Shown: positions 1 through 12,149, counted from the stretch's first letter. The stretch: DNA of 64,000 bases from Panonychus citri (GCF_014898815.1 NW_026515454.1:868001-932000), one strand, 5' to 3'. The notes: generated from the letters alone by a model not told the origin. Program-made: numbers and translations.

Positions 1-2015
1 TAATATCGGAATTTGATAGTACATGATATTTACATGATTCGCATTGGATATTATATTTATCGGGAATTTCAATGTTACTCTGAAATTTGGCTCAGTCATG
101 ATGGTGAACATGATGATCTCAGGCATTGTGTCATCATCAAGATCAACAGAAGACTCATGTTGATATTTCAAATTTTTTTCTTCTCTCACTTTCACTCTTT
201 CTTTATTTCTAGAAAAGAACAAAAAAAAAATTCGAAACAAAAAATAATCCATTCTATGAAATGGTAACACCCCTTTCCCCCTGAGAATTCAGAATCAGTT
301 GAATCATGAATACCTTTCACCTTTATATTCACTTTCATGTCTTAGAAAATTTCAAATTTCTCTTAAGCTTAATATGAATTTCAAGTCATGATGAGCGGAG
401 GAAGAAAAGGAAAGAAACGATGATGATGATGATGATGATAATGCTGATCATCATGCAGGAAATTCACTTCTCTATCATCATCTTTTCATCCAAATTCGAG
501 ATTCAGTTCAATATAATCGAAGAAAAGAAGAAGAAAAAAGTTCTAAATCCAAACCTTGTTACTCTCATTTGACATTCAACGTTTTCCTTATCATCTTCAG
601 CCACATATTCATCTTATATTTTTTTCATCTTCATCATCGTTACTCATCTTCATCTTCATCTTATCATCATTTTCCTATTTATCATGTTATCCTTTATCTC
701 CATCCTCATCATCATGTAAGAAGACAGTGAGAGAGAAAGAGAGAAAAAAAAATTTTCTCTCAAAAATTATTGATCAATTTCGTTCCCTTCCAGAACTTTG
801 TTCACAAATTTTGTTTCTATTTCTTTTTATGATATGAAATTTTCTCAAAATTCTGAAAACTCAGTAAATCAATTTCGTAATATTCATACAATATTTATCG
901 TAATCATGGTAATCCTGATTATGGTAAATACTAAATTTTATGCAACATAAATTGTAATTGTGTTAATAAAACATTTTCCTTTGTGGTTTTCATGTTATAC
1001 TTTATTCTAGGTGAATTCAGTTAAGGTAAAAAATCATCATTATCATGAAAGTCACTTTTACCTGTTTGTTGATGAGGATGTTGATATATTCATTTTCAGC
1101 TTGATACTAAATGGAAACAACTTTTTGTTACCTTAACTTTTACCTCCCATTTACCTTGTGTGTATACAACTGTTAAGATGAGGGTGGAAAGTGAAATGAT
1201 GAAACTTTTGTTACCTGTAACAATTTTTACCTTTCATTTTCTCTTTCTTTCTATGGTTCATTGTTTGTATTTTATCATCATTATCATCTGATGATGAGAA
1301 GAAGAAGAAGATAAATTAACTTTTTTTTTCTATTCTCCATTTACTTCAACCAGATAGAGCATAGATATTCTAACAGAATTCACTTACAGATTAACATAAT
1401 CTTCATCATTATCATTACCTTAATGGTAACAATCATTATCTTCATTGTAATAGAGAGAGAAAAAAAGAACCTTAATTTAAATTGTCGTTAATTGTTCATC
1501 ATCATTTTCTTACTGGAAAATAATGTAATATGAAGATGATGTTGAACAAAAGATTCTAAATACAATTAACTCAATTTAATCCCAACTTTTAGCTAGAAAT
1601 TCATATGACATTTACTATTAGAAATCTTAATCATATGTTAACCAATACTTTTAAAGTTCTGATTCAGTAAAGTTCTGATTCCATGATAAACATACAATAA
1701 GAAAATACCTTTTAACTGATTGGTGAAAAATCATCATGAAAATTATATTAGATTTTTTTTTCGTTGTTTCCAACTCTCTCTCTCTCTCTCTCTCTCTCTC
1801 TTTAAATCTAATGGATACGCAGGTAAGATTGGGGGTGGAAGAAAATAATAAAAAGGATGAGGATGCTTTTTGTGTGTTCGAAAGATGAAAGAGAGAGAGA
1901 GAAAAAAACGAAATAAAATAATATGAGAGTAAGAAGATGATGATGATGGAGAAAATGGAAGATTTTGAAAGATGAGAAGGGTGGAAGGTGGAAAATGGAA
2001 GGTGGAATAACAAAC
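1..2015. other. Non-coding stretch, simple-sequence rich
   Basis: No convincing coding region is visible. The stretch is dominated by ATG/ATC and GAT/CAT trinucleotide runs (for example near 418-445), poly-purine tracts and a CT dinucleotide run near 1773-1803. Open frames here translate to low-complexity Ser/Phe/Leu-rich peptides and are not credible genes. Part of it is probably intron or downstream sequence of the minus-strand gene whose exon lies at 2016-2238, but I could not identify a following exon. Confidence 0.6.
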
Positions 2016-2238
2016 CTTTCTTTTTCTCTTGTTCTTCCAATTTTTCCATCAGGTAAGCTTCCCATTCCTCCTTTGAGAAGAAAAATCTTTTTATCTTATC
2101 CAAAGTGGTTAAATTAATTGTCGATTTAGAGGTTGATGTAGTGGGAGAGGTTAATGGTGGTGATCCTAATCCACCACCAGCATCCCCTGAACCCTCACCG
2201 GTTTGATTCCTATTGATATTTGTTTCATCTGATGACAT
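2016..2238 (-). CDS. Putative first coding exon of an unrecognised minus-strand gene
   Basis: The minus strand opens with ATG at 2238 and encodes about 74 residues: a Ser/Thr/Gly-rich low-complexity start (MSSDETN...), then a charged helical stretch around KIKRFFFSKEEWEAYLMEKL that ends in a Glu/Lys run. A GT donor follows at 2015-2014, after GAAAG, and the frame then becomes low-complexity Phe/Ser sequence, which looks like intron. I chose the internal ATG because upstream residues look untranslated. The protein family is not recognised and no second exon was found. Exon-like composition is the only support. Confidence 0.4.
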
Positions 2239-3408
2239 GTTGATTGAGTTGACAAGGAAAACGAAGCTCAATTGAATAAAACTTAACAGTCACAACGATG
2301 ATTATGTTCAATAACAAGACTTGATACGAATAATATTTTCTTCATAAACTCTATTAATTATCACTATTATTATTGATATTGATTCTGAACAAGGTAAAAA
2401 TGTTTACAGTTACAGAGGTGATTACACTTAAGCTTTCAGTATCTCCTCCTATTGTAATTAGGCTTGGATTAACTAGAGAGATTAGTTCACTTTTTTTAAT
2501 TGGGATTAACCCTTTTGGTTATGTAGACGGCACTGATCAATGCTCTAAGTGAAATCATCTCTGTACGATTTAATATCCATAGTTTTTTGTTTCTTTGATT
2601 GTTGTACAATATTGTACACAGAATTAACGTTGAGATAGATTGATTGTAATCGGTTTAATCACAATTAGTAAAAGAAAACAGTTTAATAAGGTATTTGAAT
2701 AAGTTAATTATTAGAATTGATGGTTAATTTGGTGAGTGGAAGAAAATTTTGTTCAACCAGAATTTTGTTTCATTTTCGATTGACGATTAATGTTAATTGT
2801 TTGGGTGGAGAAATAAATAGATTTCTGAGTGAATTCACTTAGTTATTCAGTTTCCATGGTTCCATGGGATGATTGCCAAAATTTGAAGCATTTTCCGGTT
2901 CCTAAGATGATGATGATGTTAAGATGATTGTATCACACTTAGAACATGATGATCATCATCAACATCGATAACATTTGGGTTCGAGTTTACGTTGAAATTG
3001 ATTTGGAAAAAAAACAGAATTGACCTACGATAATCGCGTTGATAATCACATGATGATGATTAAAGAATAATTAATGATGATAATGAGAGAGTGAGTTAAT
3101 GAAGATGCAAAAATGATGAGGATGAGAGAGAGAAAAAGTGAAAACTAAGATGAAAAAGTAACTTTTACAATGAAGTAACTGAATGTAAGGTTTGTATTGT
3201 TACTGAACCAAAGTTAACATGAGAGGATGAAGATGATGATGATGATCAGATCTCCCTCTTTCTCTTTCTCTCTCTCTCCCTCTCACTCATACTCACTAGA
3301 TTCATTGACTGAATTTTCCTATAAAAAAATTGTTCTCTGTTGATTTTGAAGAGAAGAAAAAATCGATTGTTAAAATATTCGATTTTTATCACAAGTTCGA
3401 TAGTTCGA
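2239..3408. other. Intergenic region without a visible gene
   Basis: Contains ATG/GAT microsatellites (near 3048-3060, 3230-3246) and a CT-rich run near 3260-3285. It separates the minus-strand exon from DXO-like gene A and probably holds divergent promoter sequence. Nothing coding is supported. Confidence 0.5.
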
Positions 3409-3419
3409 TATATAAATAG
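3409..3419 (+). promoter_or_regulatory. TATA box upstream of DXO-like gene A
   Basis: TATATAAATAG lies about 185 bp before the chosen ATG at 3605, a good metazoan TATA consensus for gene A with a 5' UTR of roughly 150 nt. Seen by eye only. Confidence 0.5.
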
Positions 3420-3604
3420 CTAATGTTCAAACGACTTGAAGCCAATTCAGTTTTACTCTTTGACCTGAACAGTTGAACTTTGCTGAAACTTTTCAATTTC
3501 AACAAGTTGACATTTTCATTTTCTCTGAGTTTCTTTTCCTTCTTCATTTATCCTTTTTTACTTTAAAGTGTCGAGTTGACAAATTTAACCCTTTTCTGGA
3601 TAAA

Positions 3605-4816
3605 ATGTCTTGTCAAGTTGCCGCTGCTCCCATGCGACCGGTAATTCCTCCTCAAGCCCGGCGTAGGCCAAACCATCGTTTACGATTCCTACGGCATCCT
3701 AATCCCAGTGTTATCCCATTGCTTCAGAATGTTAAACGTATTGAATTTTCGAGTCAAACTTTAGTCACCAAACCGATAAGGAAAGGTTTCTTCTCGGTAA
3801 TTTTCAACAGTGCTAATGGTGATTGTCAAGTTCGTCAAGATAAATCGGCACTTCGAGTGTTGAATTTACCTGTTCATGAGGGTGAAGGTGTACCAAGGCC
3901 GATCAGTTTATTGGAGGGATTTGTCGAAGGTCAAGTTTGGAAACAACCAAGTCCTGGTACTCATATATTATCCTGGCTTCGTAATAATGGTAAACGTGTC
4001 ACCAGTGAATGGGGCGATGGTGTTAACCTGATTGGTGCCGATTTCGTTTGTGACTCTAGTGTAATGGACAAAATAATGAAAACAAACTATGCGCGAGCTC
4101 GTGGATGGTCAATGCTCGTAGTCAAAATCAACAATATCATCTACATTGTACCCGATAAAAATTTCCCTGTATCAAATAATGAACCTAATCAAGATGGCGC
4201 TTTACCAGAGTTGAAAGTTCCAAATTATCGTCACGTTTATCGTGAATATAAATATGAACAATTGGCAAGTCGCCAACAAAATGGTGACCGTGGATTCTTG
4301 TCCAGTAATGGTTATCGTGATTCGTTTTACCTGGTTAATGAGACAAATATTGGATTCCACCGGGTATTATATTCCTATCGAGCTGATTGTGTTATCGATG
4401 AGGAACAATTAACTCAACCGCTTGAACTTATGCAATTTGCCTGTTTACGAACACGACCCGCTTCTTGTGGCGGCGAATTGAGAAATTTTCTCTACCTTTC
4501 TTGGTGGATCAAGGGAATTCTCAATTACAATAATCAGATCGTTGTCGGTGATGAAACTGCGTCTCACTTGACTGGTCAATTCTCTAATCATAATATCAAT
4601 ACTTTCGTGACACCATTTCAATTTTGGTCCCCTGGAGTTTGTACCAAGTATCTTGATAACGTTTTCACTTTTATCCGAGAAAATGTTACTTACGATTCGC
4701 AACCTTATCGATTATATTATGATGCTCGTGATGCCATTTTCCTTGAGCTCATCGATGTCCCAGTTGAATCTTTCATCCCGTCCTGGTATACAGAGCCCGC
4801 TGCTCGATTTGTTTAA
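3605..4816 (+). CDS. DXO/Rai1-like protein, gene A (probable pseudoenzyme)
   Basis: A 403-residue single-exon protein of the DXO/Rai1 family (decapping, deNADding and 5'-3' exonuclease in canonical members). Family landmarks occur in order: GFFS near residue 60, DKSALR near 79, ADFVCDS near 148, NGYRDSFYLV near 235, RADC near 259, WWIKGIL near 300, WSPGVC near 341 and SWYTEP near 390. Canonical DXO has a GhXhE motif, an ExD motif (EVDC) and an ExK motif (ELKT). Here the first aligns as EYKYE with its Glu kept, the second is RADC (Glu replaced by Arg, Asp kept), and the third is CLR (Glu lost). Nuclease activity is therefore doubtful. The frame extends upstream to 3473 without an ATG, so I start at 3605. 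It is the most divergent member of the cluster and the only one upstream of Vav. Confidence 0.85.
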   Translation: MSCQVAAAPMRPVIPPQARRRPNHRLRFLRHPNPSVIPLLQNVKRIEFSSQTLVTKPIRKGFFSVIFNSANGDCQVRQDKSALRVLNLPVHEGEGVPRPISLLEGFVEGQVWKQPSPGTHILSWLRNNGKRVTSEWGDGVNLIGADFVCDSSVMDKIMKTNYARARGWSMLVVKINNIIYIVPDKNFPVSNNEPNQDGALPELKVPNYRHVYREYKYEQLASRQQNGDRGFLSSNGYRDSFYLVNETNIGFHRVLYSYRADCVIDEEQLTQPLELMQFACLRTRPASCGGELRNFLYLSWWIKGILNYNNQIVVGDETASHLTGQFSNHNINTFVTPFQFWSPGVCTKYLDNVFTFIRENVTYDSQPYRLYYDARDAIFLELIDVPVESFIPSWYTEPAARFV

Positions 4817-5851
4817 CCCTTGTGAATTCATTCATGCCAATATTTACTATTTCAATTCCTTTCGCTGGATTATTATAACAATTACAATGCAATTCTTTAA
4901 ATTTGATTCTCCATTCCCCAATTAACCAGGTTCATTTACCCGTGAGACTTTAACTCAGTGTAAAATTAACTTGGTGAGACTTTTGCCCCAAGGTATGAAT
5001 ATGAAAATGCTTTCAAGTTAATCCGTTTTCCTCTTAATCCTTTTAACTCGAGTAGGAAAAAAAAGACTAATCCATCTAAGAAGTTCCAGATTTTAAACTG
5101 GATTAACAGCCTTTGAATATTAATAGAGAGAAAGAAAAACTTTCAAACCTTAGAAAAGGATTAACTTGAGACCTTTTAACTTGAAAGCATTTCCATGTTA
5201 ATCCCTCGAAAGTGCCTCTCGATTTTACCAAGTTAATTAACTTTAATTTTCGTAACTTTTTTTTTCCAACTTTTTTTTGTACTTTTCCATTTTCATATTT
5301 CATTCTGTTCACTTGCAATATTTAAATTTCCAAATAAAGATCATTCTCATAAAAGCAACAATACACATTCATTGAAACAACACTAATTCTTCAACTTAAT
5401 CAATCAATTTAATTGCGAAAATTTAAATTTTCCAAATTTCGAACACACAAAATTTCTTCTAGTTGATATTCGAGCCTCTAGATGGCGACAAGTTTTCGAT
5501 AACAAGTAAATACAATCGAGAGAAAGAAAAACAAACAATTAGATTTAATTAATTTTCCATCTGATAAATTGTTGGATTTTTTTCTTTAAGAAACACAAAA
5601 AAAAATTAAACTCGACGTTAATTAAACAATTTGATTCTCTGTTTTAGATGAACAATTTTCGTAATTAATTTTTAGAAGAAGAAAAAAATTCTACCCTTTC
5701 AATAGATGGCGCTGAGAATTTTTCTCAACTCATTTCATTTAGAATTCCAATTGTTACAACAGAGAATTATTTTCTTTTTTTGTTCTATTCTATTCTGTGA
5801 TTAATTGTTCATCTTTATCATTGTAACTTTTTCTCCAATGTAAACATAATC
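4817..5851. other. Intergenic region, probable Vav promoter and 5' UTR
   Basis: No gene is visible. It holds a diffuse inverted repeat (CTTTCAAGTTAATCC near 5010-5025 against TTAACTTGAAAGCATTT near 5178-5194) and two AGATGGCG motifs (5480, 5704) resembling the YY1/Pho core, about 370 and 150 bp before the proposed first Vav codon. Short open frames here are low complexity. Confidence 0.5.
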
Positions 5852-8800
5852 ATGGCTACAACATGTAAACACCAAGGTAATGGATCATCTTCCTTTTCAT
5901 CTTCTTCCATCATCCATCTCATCCTTGACTCTTTCATTTTTTGTTTTCTCTCTCTCTCATCCCAAATACCTTTGATCTCTATCTGTTTATCCTCATTTTT
6001 TTCTCTCTCTTTTCTTAATCCATCCGTTAAATTTACTCTTCCTTGTTTTCTATCTGGTAATCATCATCATTCTCATCATCAATTCTCAATCTTAGTTGGT
6101 CAGCATAATATCATTTTCACTTGTTTTCTTATGTAATTTCATTTTCATGGTTTCCAACCTCTTTAAGGTTATGTCCTTCATCCTCTTTTCTTTATGCTGA
6201 TTGTGTGATTACCTTTTGGTGGTCAAGTAAAAGAAGAAGAAGAAGAAGAAAAGAGAAAAGAATTTGGTTATTTTTTTTGCTTCTTTTCTCTTTTTTTCTC
6301 CTTTCAATTTGTGTTCAATATCATTGCTGTTTGATTTCTTTTACTTCTTCTTGTTCTATTCTATTCTAAATTTGGTTTTTTTTTTTCTGTTTCTCCAGGT
6401 AATCCAATCATGATGACCGATTCACCAAGAAATGTTATCCCTTTTCAGCAACGAACCCGTTTAGAGGATATTTATGAAGATCTTTGTTATGTTACTCTTA
6501 GAATTGGTAAAGATGCTTTAGAAGAAGATTCATCTTCCATTATTGATACAACACCATTGGAGAATCGTGATTATTGTATAAAAGAACTTATTGAAACGGA
6601 GAAAAATTATGTCGATGCATTGAACATGATTATTCGACATTTTGTTAAACCATTGAAGAAAATTCTCCAAATTAAGGATAGAAAAATTATCTTTAACCAT
6701 ATCAAAGAGCTTTCCGATATTCATACTAAATTCCATAGAGATTTATGCCGATCAACTGTGTCCAGTTCAAGTGGTCATCGTGTAAGCAGTTGCTTCCTTA
6801 ATTGGAAGGAGAAATTTGTCCTTTATGGTGATTATTGTGCCAATTTACCTCGAGCTCAAGGTTTAATTGATCAACTTTGCTCTGAATCAACTGTAATCAA
6901 TGAATGTATCTCACTACATGAAATGGAAGCCAATGATGGTAAATTTAAACTTCGAGATCTTCTCTCACTTCCCATGCAACGAATACTCAAATATCATCTA
7001 TTTCTCAAGGAGCTAATGAAAAATACCCTAGAAACTCATGAAGATTATTTTGGCCTACAACAAGCCTATGAAGCAATGATTGACATTGGTGATTATATTA
7101 ATGAAGTTAAACGTGATAGTGAAACTTTACAAATAATTGCCGGTATTCAGATGAAAATAATTGACTTCGAGATGCCCGAGAATACTGAACTTAAAGATTA
7201 TGGACGTTTACTGAGAGATGGTGAGGTTAAGATTAAGTTTAACGATAGATGTTTAAAAAGTCGTTATGTTTTTGTCTTTGACAAGGTTATGTTAATGTGT
7301 AAATCGTTAAAAGGTGATCAATTTAGCTATAAAGAAGCTTTAATTTTAAGCGATTTTTCAGTTGACGATTGTCCACCAGCCAATACAACGGGAACAATAA
7401 AACATTTCAAAGATAAATGGAGTCACCATTGGATGTTAATTCACAATCAGGCTCGATTTAGTTATACATTTTATGTTAAAAGTGAAGATCTCAAGAGAAA
7501 ATGGATCGATGCTTTGGATAAAGCTCAAGATAATGTTAATCCACTCGCTTGCCGAACCGAAGCAACTGATCATGTTTTCATCATGTTCACCTTTCCATCA
7601 CCTACAACTTGTGGTCATTGTGATAAACTGTTACCTGGTCTTTTCTTTCAAGGTTATAAATGTACAATATGTGAGATAACTGTTCACAAATCATGTATTC
7701 CATTAGTTAATTCATGCGGTGAATTAACTTTACCTCCTAGACCGCCATTACCCTCAATAAGTCCCTCCGTGATATCGGCCTATTCAGGGGAAGATGAAAC
7801 TTTCCTCCAACAAAATTCACCGGTTGATTTTATCGCTAAATATGATCATTCCCATAATCAAAATCCCCAACAACCACTACACCAACCCAATCAACAGCAC
7901 CATCATCATCAACACCAACACCACCACCAACAACAACATGGCTTATCCAATGGAAACTTAATCTGGCCTCAAGGTACCAAAGTAAAAGCGATAACACCAT
8001 TCGATGGTGAACTAAATCGTAATGAATTATCATTCTCAACGGGTGACATCCTTTTAATTACCAATCCAAAGCCTGAAATTGACGAAACTAATAACGTTAA
8101 ATGGTTAGAAGGTGAACTACTTCGAACTGGTGTTGAAGGACTTTTCCCCGCCGATAAAGTTCAACCAATTAACCTAATCAATCATTCCCGATCAAACTCT
8201 GATGATTCAACATCAACCACAACAACAACTTTAACCACCAACAATTCAAACAATCCCAACATTAACCATAGTAATAATAACAGTTACACTAGTAATTCAA
8301 ATTCAAATTTTAATTCAGATGATGGATTGATCAATTCTAATAACAATAATATCAATGAGAATAATAATTACGTTAATTTAAACTTGGAAGAGCACCCGTG
8401 GTTTGGTGGGACAATGGACCGAGAAACGGCTCAATTGTTATTGGAAAAATTACCGAATACAACATTTCTCCTTCGAATTAGTCCAAAGCAACGCGGTAAT
8501 TATGCAATTAGCTTAAATTGTAATGGAATAGTCAAACATATGAGAATATGTAAAACACCGGAAGGTCAGTTTTACCTGTCGGAGTTTAAATTTTTCGACA
8601 CGGTTGAAGAGCTGGTCAACTGGTATCAAGAGCGAACCCTGGCCGAATCGTTTTCTGGTTTAAACTTAAAATTGGGGATACCCTATAAATCCGTGTTGAC
8701 GGTAAATCCATCTCTTGGTTATGCGATCGCTTTGTACAGTTTTACCGGTAATTCGGCAAATTTGTTGTCCCTTCGACGCGGCGATTATATCGCCATTCTA

Positions 8801-8905
8801 AGTAAAACAGGAGCAGAAAAGGGCTGGTGGAAAGGTCAAATAGGCCAACGAATTGGATATTTTCCTTTTGCTTATGTCAGTGAAATTAAAGACTCGGTAA
8901 TTTAA
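5852..8905 (+). CDS. Vav: Vav-family Rho guanine-nucleotide exchange factor, no visible CH domain
   Basis: Rho/Rac GEF acting downstream of tyrosine kinases at the membrane. The main exon (6399-8905) shows, in residues from ATG 6410: an acidic Tyr motif EDIYEDL (~20), DH domain (~54-235), PH domain (~258-372), C1 zinc finger with CGHCDKLL (~388-435), a His/Gln-rich linker (~485-515), SH3 (~523-588), an Asn/Ser-rich linker (~592-655), SH2 with FLLRIS (~660-755), and a C-terminal SH3 with GWWKGQ (~770-828). This is the Vav order minus the N-terminal calponin-homology domain. A short exon at 5852-5876 (MATTCKHQ, donor GT at 5877) joins in frame to the acceptor AG at 6397-6398, giving about 842 residues. 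No CH domain is readable between 1 and 6398. Either this locus encodes a CH-less Vav or a remote exon supplies it. Start choice is inferred from splice signals. Confidence 0.88.
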
Positions 8906-10577
8906 AGTTAATTCAACCAATCAAATCAATCAATCAATTGAACAATTTAAAGATGAAACAATTGAACAAATATAAATACTTCCAGCATCATAAAGGTTAC
9001 AACTGCCAGAGAGTTTCCAACAAGAAGTCATCGTTTTTTTTAACAAATCACTAAATTCTGATCATCGACAACTTCATTCCAGTGAATATCAACAATTGTA
9101 ATTATTTAACTTGATTGTTTGATGACAATTTCCAATCTTCCATCATCATCATCTTCATCTGCCTCTCATCATTCTGATGTCACAATAATCGTAATATCAT
9201 GTAGGATGAGCACGGAGATTGATGGATATAAGAATCAAAAAAAAAAGGTGAAAAAGGAACAAGAAATTTTATTTATTCTTCCCAAATTCATTGTATTATC
9301 TTCATAGTCATTTTATATAATAGAGAGGAAAACAAATTCTATCATCATCATCATCATCTTCAAATTTATCTTCAACTCAATCAACCAAAATCAAAGAATC
9401 AACAATTTTCTCATGATCATTTTCCAATCTCTTCCTATCAACCAGAATTGAAACAATGAGAATCTTCATCTTCATCAAATATTATATTTACTTTTGATTG
9501 ATTATTATGGAATCGTTAAAAATTTATTCTAAAGTCAATATATTATCAACACAGATCTTAATGTTATCCAAAAATTTAATTTATAATCAGCTGATTGCTA
9601 CTATTTTTTTTTTGCCTCATCAAGAAATATATTAACTACTATTATCTAGTAACTCGATTAATTAAGATATTGGAAAAGCTGAATCTACAAATCACAAACT
9701 CGAATTTGGATTGATCAAAGTTTCGGACAATGGTCAGCCAATGGACTTTTACAACATCGACCAGCCGATTGACCTGAACCCGTGCGATCTGATCTAAATT
9801 ATTATTATTGTTTTAACCCAATTGATTCCAGTGAACAAAATGATTAGAAAACTTTTTTTTCTCGACTGTAAATTTTTTATTATTTATTTTAATTATTACT
9901 TAAGCATTAATTTTATATGTTCAATTGAACAATTAGTTTAATTGGTCATTCCTTTGACTCACTGGTTAGTTAATTTATTATTCGTCTTATTAATCAATTT
10001 TAATGCTCGATTTTTGTACATATCGTAAAAAATTATTTTCTATTCCCATTGATTCAAATCATTTACTGTTAACTGATTAACTTAATTTGTGATCCCCTAA
10101 AAATAGATTAACCTTTTTGTTGTGATCAAATTTAACGTAACAATTTGATTACTTTATATGGAATCCAATTAGTGAAATGACCTTTCAATTGTAAAAAAAA
10201 ATGAATTAAATGAATTGCAAGACAATTCAATTGAAAATCATGTTGATGTTTGGCAACAATTTATAAAAAGTTATTTAAATTTGACTCAATTTAAATATTC
10301 AAATGAATTTTAATCATCTGGACTATGTGAATACGACACATGGATTGGTCATTATTGGACATTACGATTTGATCTGATGGGTCGAGTGACCAAATGAATA
10401 CTATGAATGATGCGAATTTTTGTTCTCGAAACAATTAACTGATCCAGTTGTGAGGAGAATATCGATCTTGATTGTTTGCAATCTCTTTTATTTTTTAAGA
10501 TAAATATTGAGATATAATGTTGACTTCGAATCGAGTTGATCAGTTGATTGTGGTGCTATTTTCTAATAGTCCATATT
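8906..10577. other. Intergenic region between Vav and the split receptor-like gene
   Basis: AT-rich sequence with ATC microsatellite runs (near 9136-9155 and 9340-9358) and poly-T tracts. No open frame encodes a plausible protein. It may carry the Vav 3' UTR and promoter or exons of the receptor-like gene, but I see no clear signal. Confidence 0.5.
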
Positions 10578-11138
10578 ATGAATGGTTCGTTTTTCCCGTT
10601 ATACATTTTGACGACTGCTGATTCGAAATTAATGAGAATTTATGCAAATCATATTCTTGGCGATATTCGAATGGATTGGAAAAAAATGCTTCCATGTCAA
10701 AGTGACCCTTGTCCAGCGATTGTCGAGCCTCTTAGATCATCTATTGGTGATATTCAATTTCCTCCAGAATCTTTACATAATATTGACTCGATTCCTGAGA
10801 ATATTTCTCTCAGTCCAGTTTTGTTCAGTTCTGGTTGTGTTTTCATGAACTTTTATTCCAATTCGACGACTAAAACAATCACGAAAGGGATTCTAACACC
10901 GTTCGAGATTATCGATCGACATGTTTACCTGATGATCTGTTTTTTAGTATTAATTGGATACTCGATTCGTTACGCAAGAAACAATATCAAGTGTAATCGA
11001 CGAAGAAAACGATTATGTAAAAGGAAGATCGATAATTTTTCGTTGGTACCAAAAGTTGTTCGATAGTCGTTGTGGCCTTTTACTTGTACTTTTGTGTTCA
11101 TTTTCCGTTCATTATGTGTTACATTTACTTGCGACATC
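10578..11138 (+). pseudogene. Ionotropic-receptor-like gene 1, 5' fragment, split by element 1
   Basis: Encodes the N-terminal half of a membrane protein nearly identical to the paralogue at 26297-27577: a short extracellular ligand-binding-like part (GDIQFPPESLHNIDSIPENI), then transmembrane segment 1 after TPFEIIDRHVYL. A small indel near 10997-11010 relative to the paralogue shifts the frame. The reading resumes in another frame (QKLFDSRCGLLLVLLC) up to GACATC at 11133-11138, where the Polinton starts. The gene is therefore broken twice: by frameshift and by insertion. Long blocks (about 10770-10930 and 11052-11138) look identical to the paralogue, including synonymous sites, suggesting recent duplication or gene conversion. 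The start at 10578 is a guess; an upstream exon is possible. Confidence 0.75.
11133..11138. repeat. Left target-site duplication of element 1
   Basis: GACATC immediately precedes the left terminus and is repeated at 25004-25009 after the right terminus. Six base pairs is the length known for Polintons. The uninterrupted paralogue has a single GACATC at 26854-26859. Confidence 0.95.
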
Positions 11139-11177
11139 AGTAGTAGGTATGTAGCATAACGTGAAAGAGGAGGAGTC
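11139..11177 (+). repeat. Left terminal inverted repeat of element 1
   Basis: Thirty-nine bases beginning AGTAGTAGGTATGTAGCATA and ending GAGGAGTC are the exact reverse complement of 24965-25003. The repeat is short for a Polinton (usually 100 bp or more), although the 5'-AG start fits the family. Confidence 0.95.
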
Positions 11178-12149
11178 TGTGAATGAAAAAATAAAATTAT
11201 ATGGCCAAGACTAAATTTTAAAAGAGTCATAAACTGGCGTAGCCTCAGGCAGTTTTGTCCATTAACGTTCGGAAATGCAATAATTGATAATAAAATAAAG
11301 TGAATCAATATAACTAATAGCTGATTGCTAAGACTCAAACAAATCAACGTTAAAATACAAGAAAATGTTATGGATTGATTGTTTCAATTTATTACTAAAG
11401 TCACTTAAACATTTTAACGCTAACATAACAGGAAAAGTTTTAAACAATTGATACGATTTATTAGTTAAAGTAATTCCAACATCTGCAGACTGCAACAAAG
11501 ATGATAATTGAAAGAATAATTTTACAATTTATTACTAAAGTCACTTGAACATCTGAATGTGTGACAAAAGTTTAAAGTGGTTCAATTGTTTCTTTTATTA
11601 TATTTCATTTATAGCTTTACTGTCTTTTACATTCGATAAAGCAAAGTATAATGTACATCTCATAAACAAGCAATTCTTCTATTGTTTGTTCTAGAATATG
11701 AAACAGCGCAGAAATGACTCCTCCTAATTCCTTTATAAAGCAGCGAAACCAAAAGTTTGTCAGTCTTGATTTTGTTCTCATCCATGATTCCTTCAAGTTA
11801 CCTTTGTGCCTTTTGTGTTTTCCCAACCATCCTCAACGTTTAGTTTTGTGTCTCCCTTTTGTGTCTCTTTACTTGTGTGTCTCTCTCTTTACTTGTGTCT
11901 CTCTTTACTTGTGTCTCTCTTTATTTGTGTCTCTTTACTTGTGTCTCTCTCTTTACTTGTGCCTCTCTTTCCTTGTGATTAACCTCTCTTGCTCTTTCCA
12001 ACCTGTGATTTCTATCTGCTTCGGTTACTTTCAGTGTTAATCACAGCCTTTATTTTTGGATTCCATTTTATACAGTTATCGGTAAGTCAACAACTATCTA
12101 GTATAAAATTCATGCTATTTATCATTATAATTTAATCACCAATATCAAA
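11178..12149. repeat. Element 1 left-end non-coding region with tandem repeats
   Basis: Three diverged copies of a roughly 70-bp unit with the core TTTATTACTAAAGTCACTTG occur near 11388, 11459 and 11529. A pyrimidine-rich minisatellite built from TTTACTTGTGTCTCTC-type units lies at about 11850-11985. No protein is supported; the open frame across the minisatellite is a repeat artefact. Such arrays may reflect an origin-proximal or promoter region for the polymerase gene, which is inference only. Confidence 0.6.

Noticed and set aside
556..837. Ser/Phe-rich short open frame (and similar ones at 5852-6369 and 28487-28754)
   Set aside because: Low-complexity translation of CT/TCA microsatellites; the 5852 ATG is used only as a possible short first exon of Vav.
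4996..5200. Possible MITE in the region before Vav
   Set aside because: Only about 17-20 bp of imperfect inverted similarity, no target duplication and no second copy seen.
11714..12040. Cys/Leu/Ser-rich 108-residue open frame at the left end of element 1
   Set aside because: It crosses the CTTTACTTGTGTCTCT minisatellite and is a repeat artefact.
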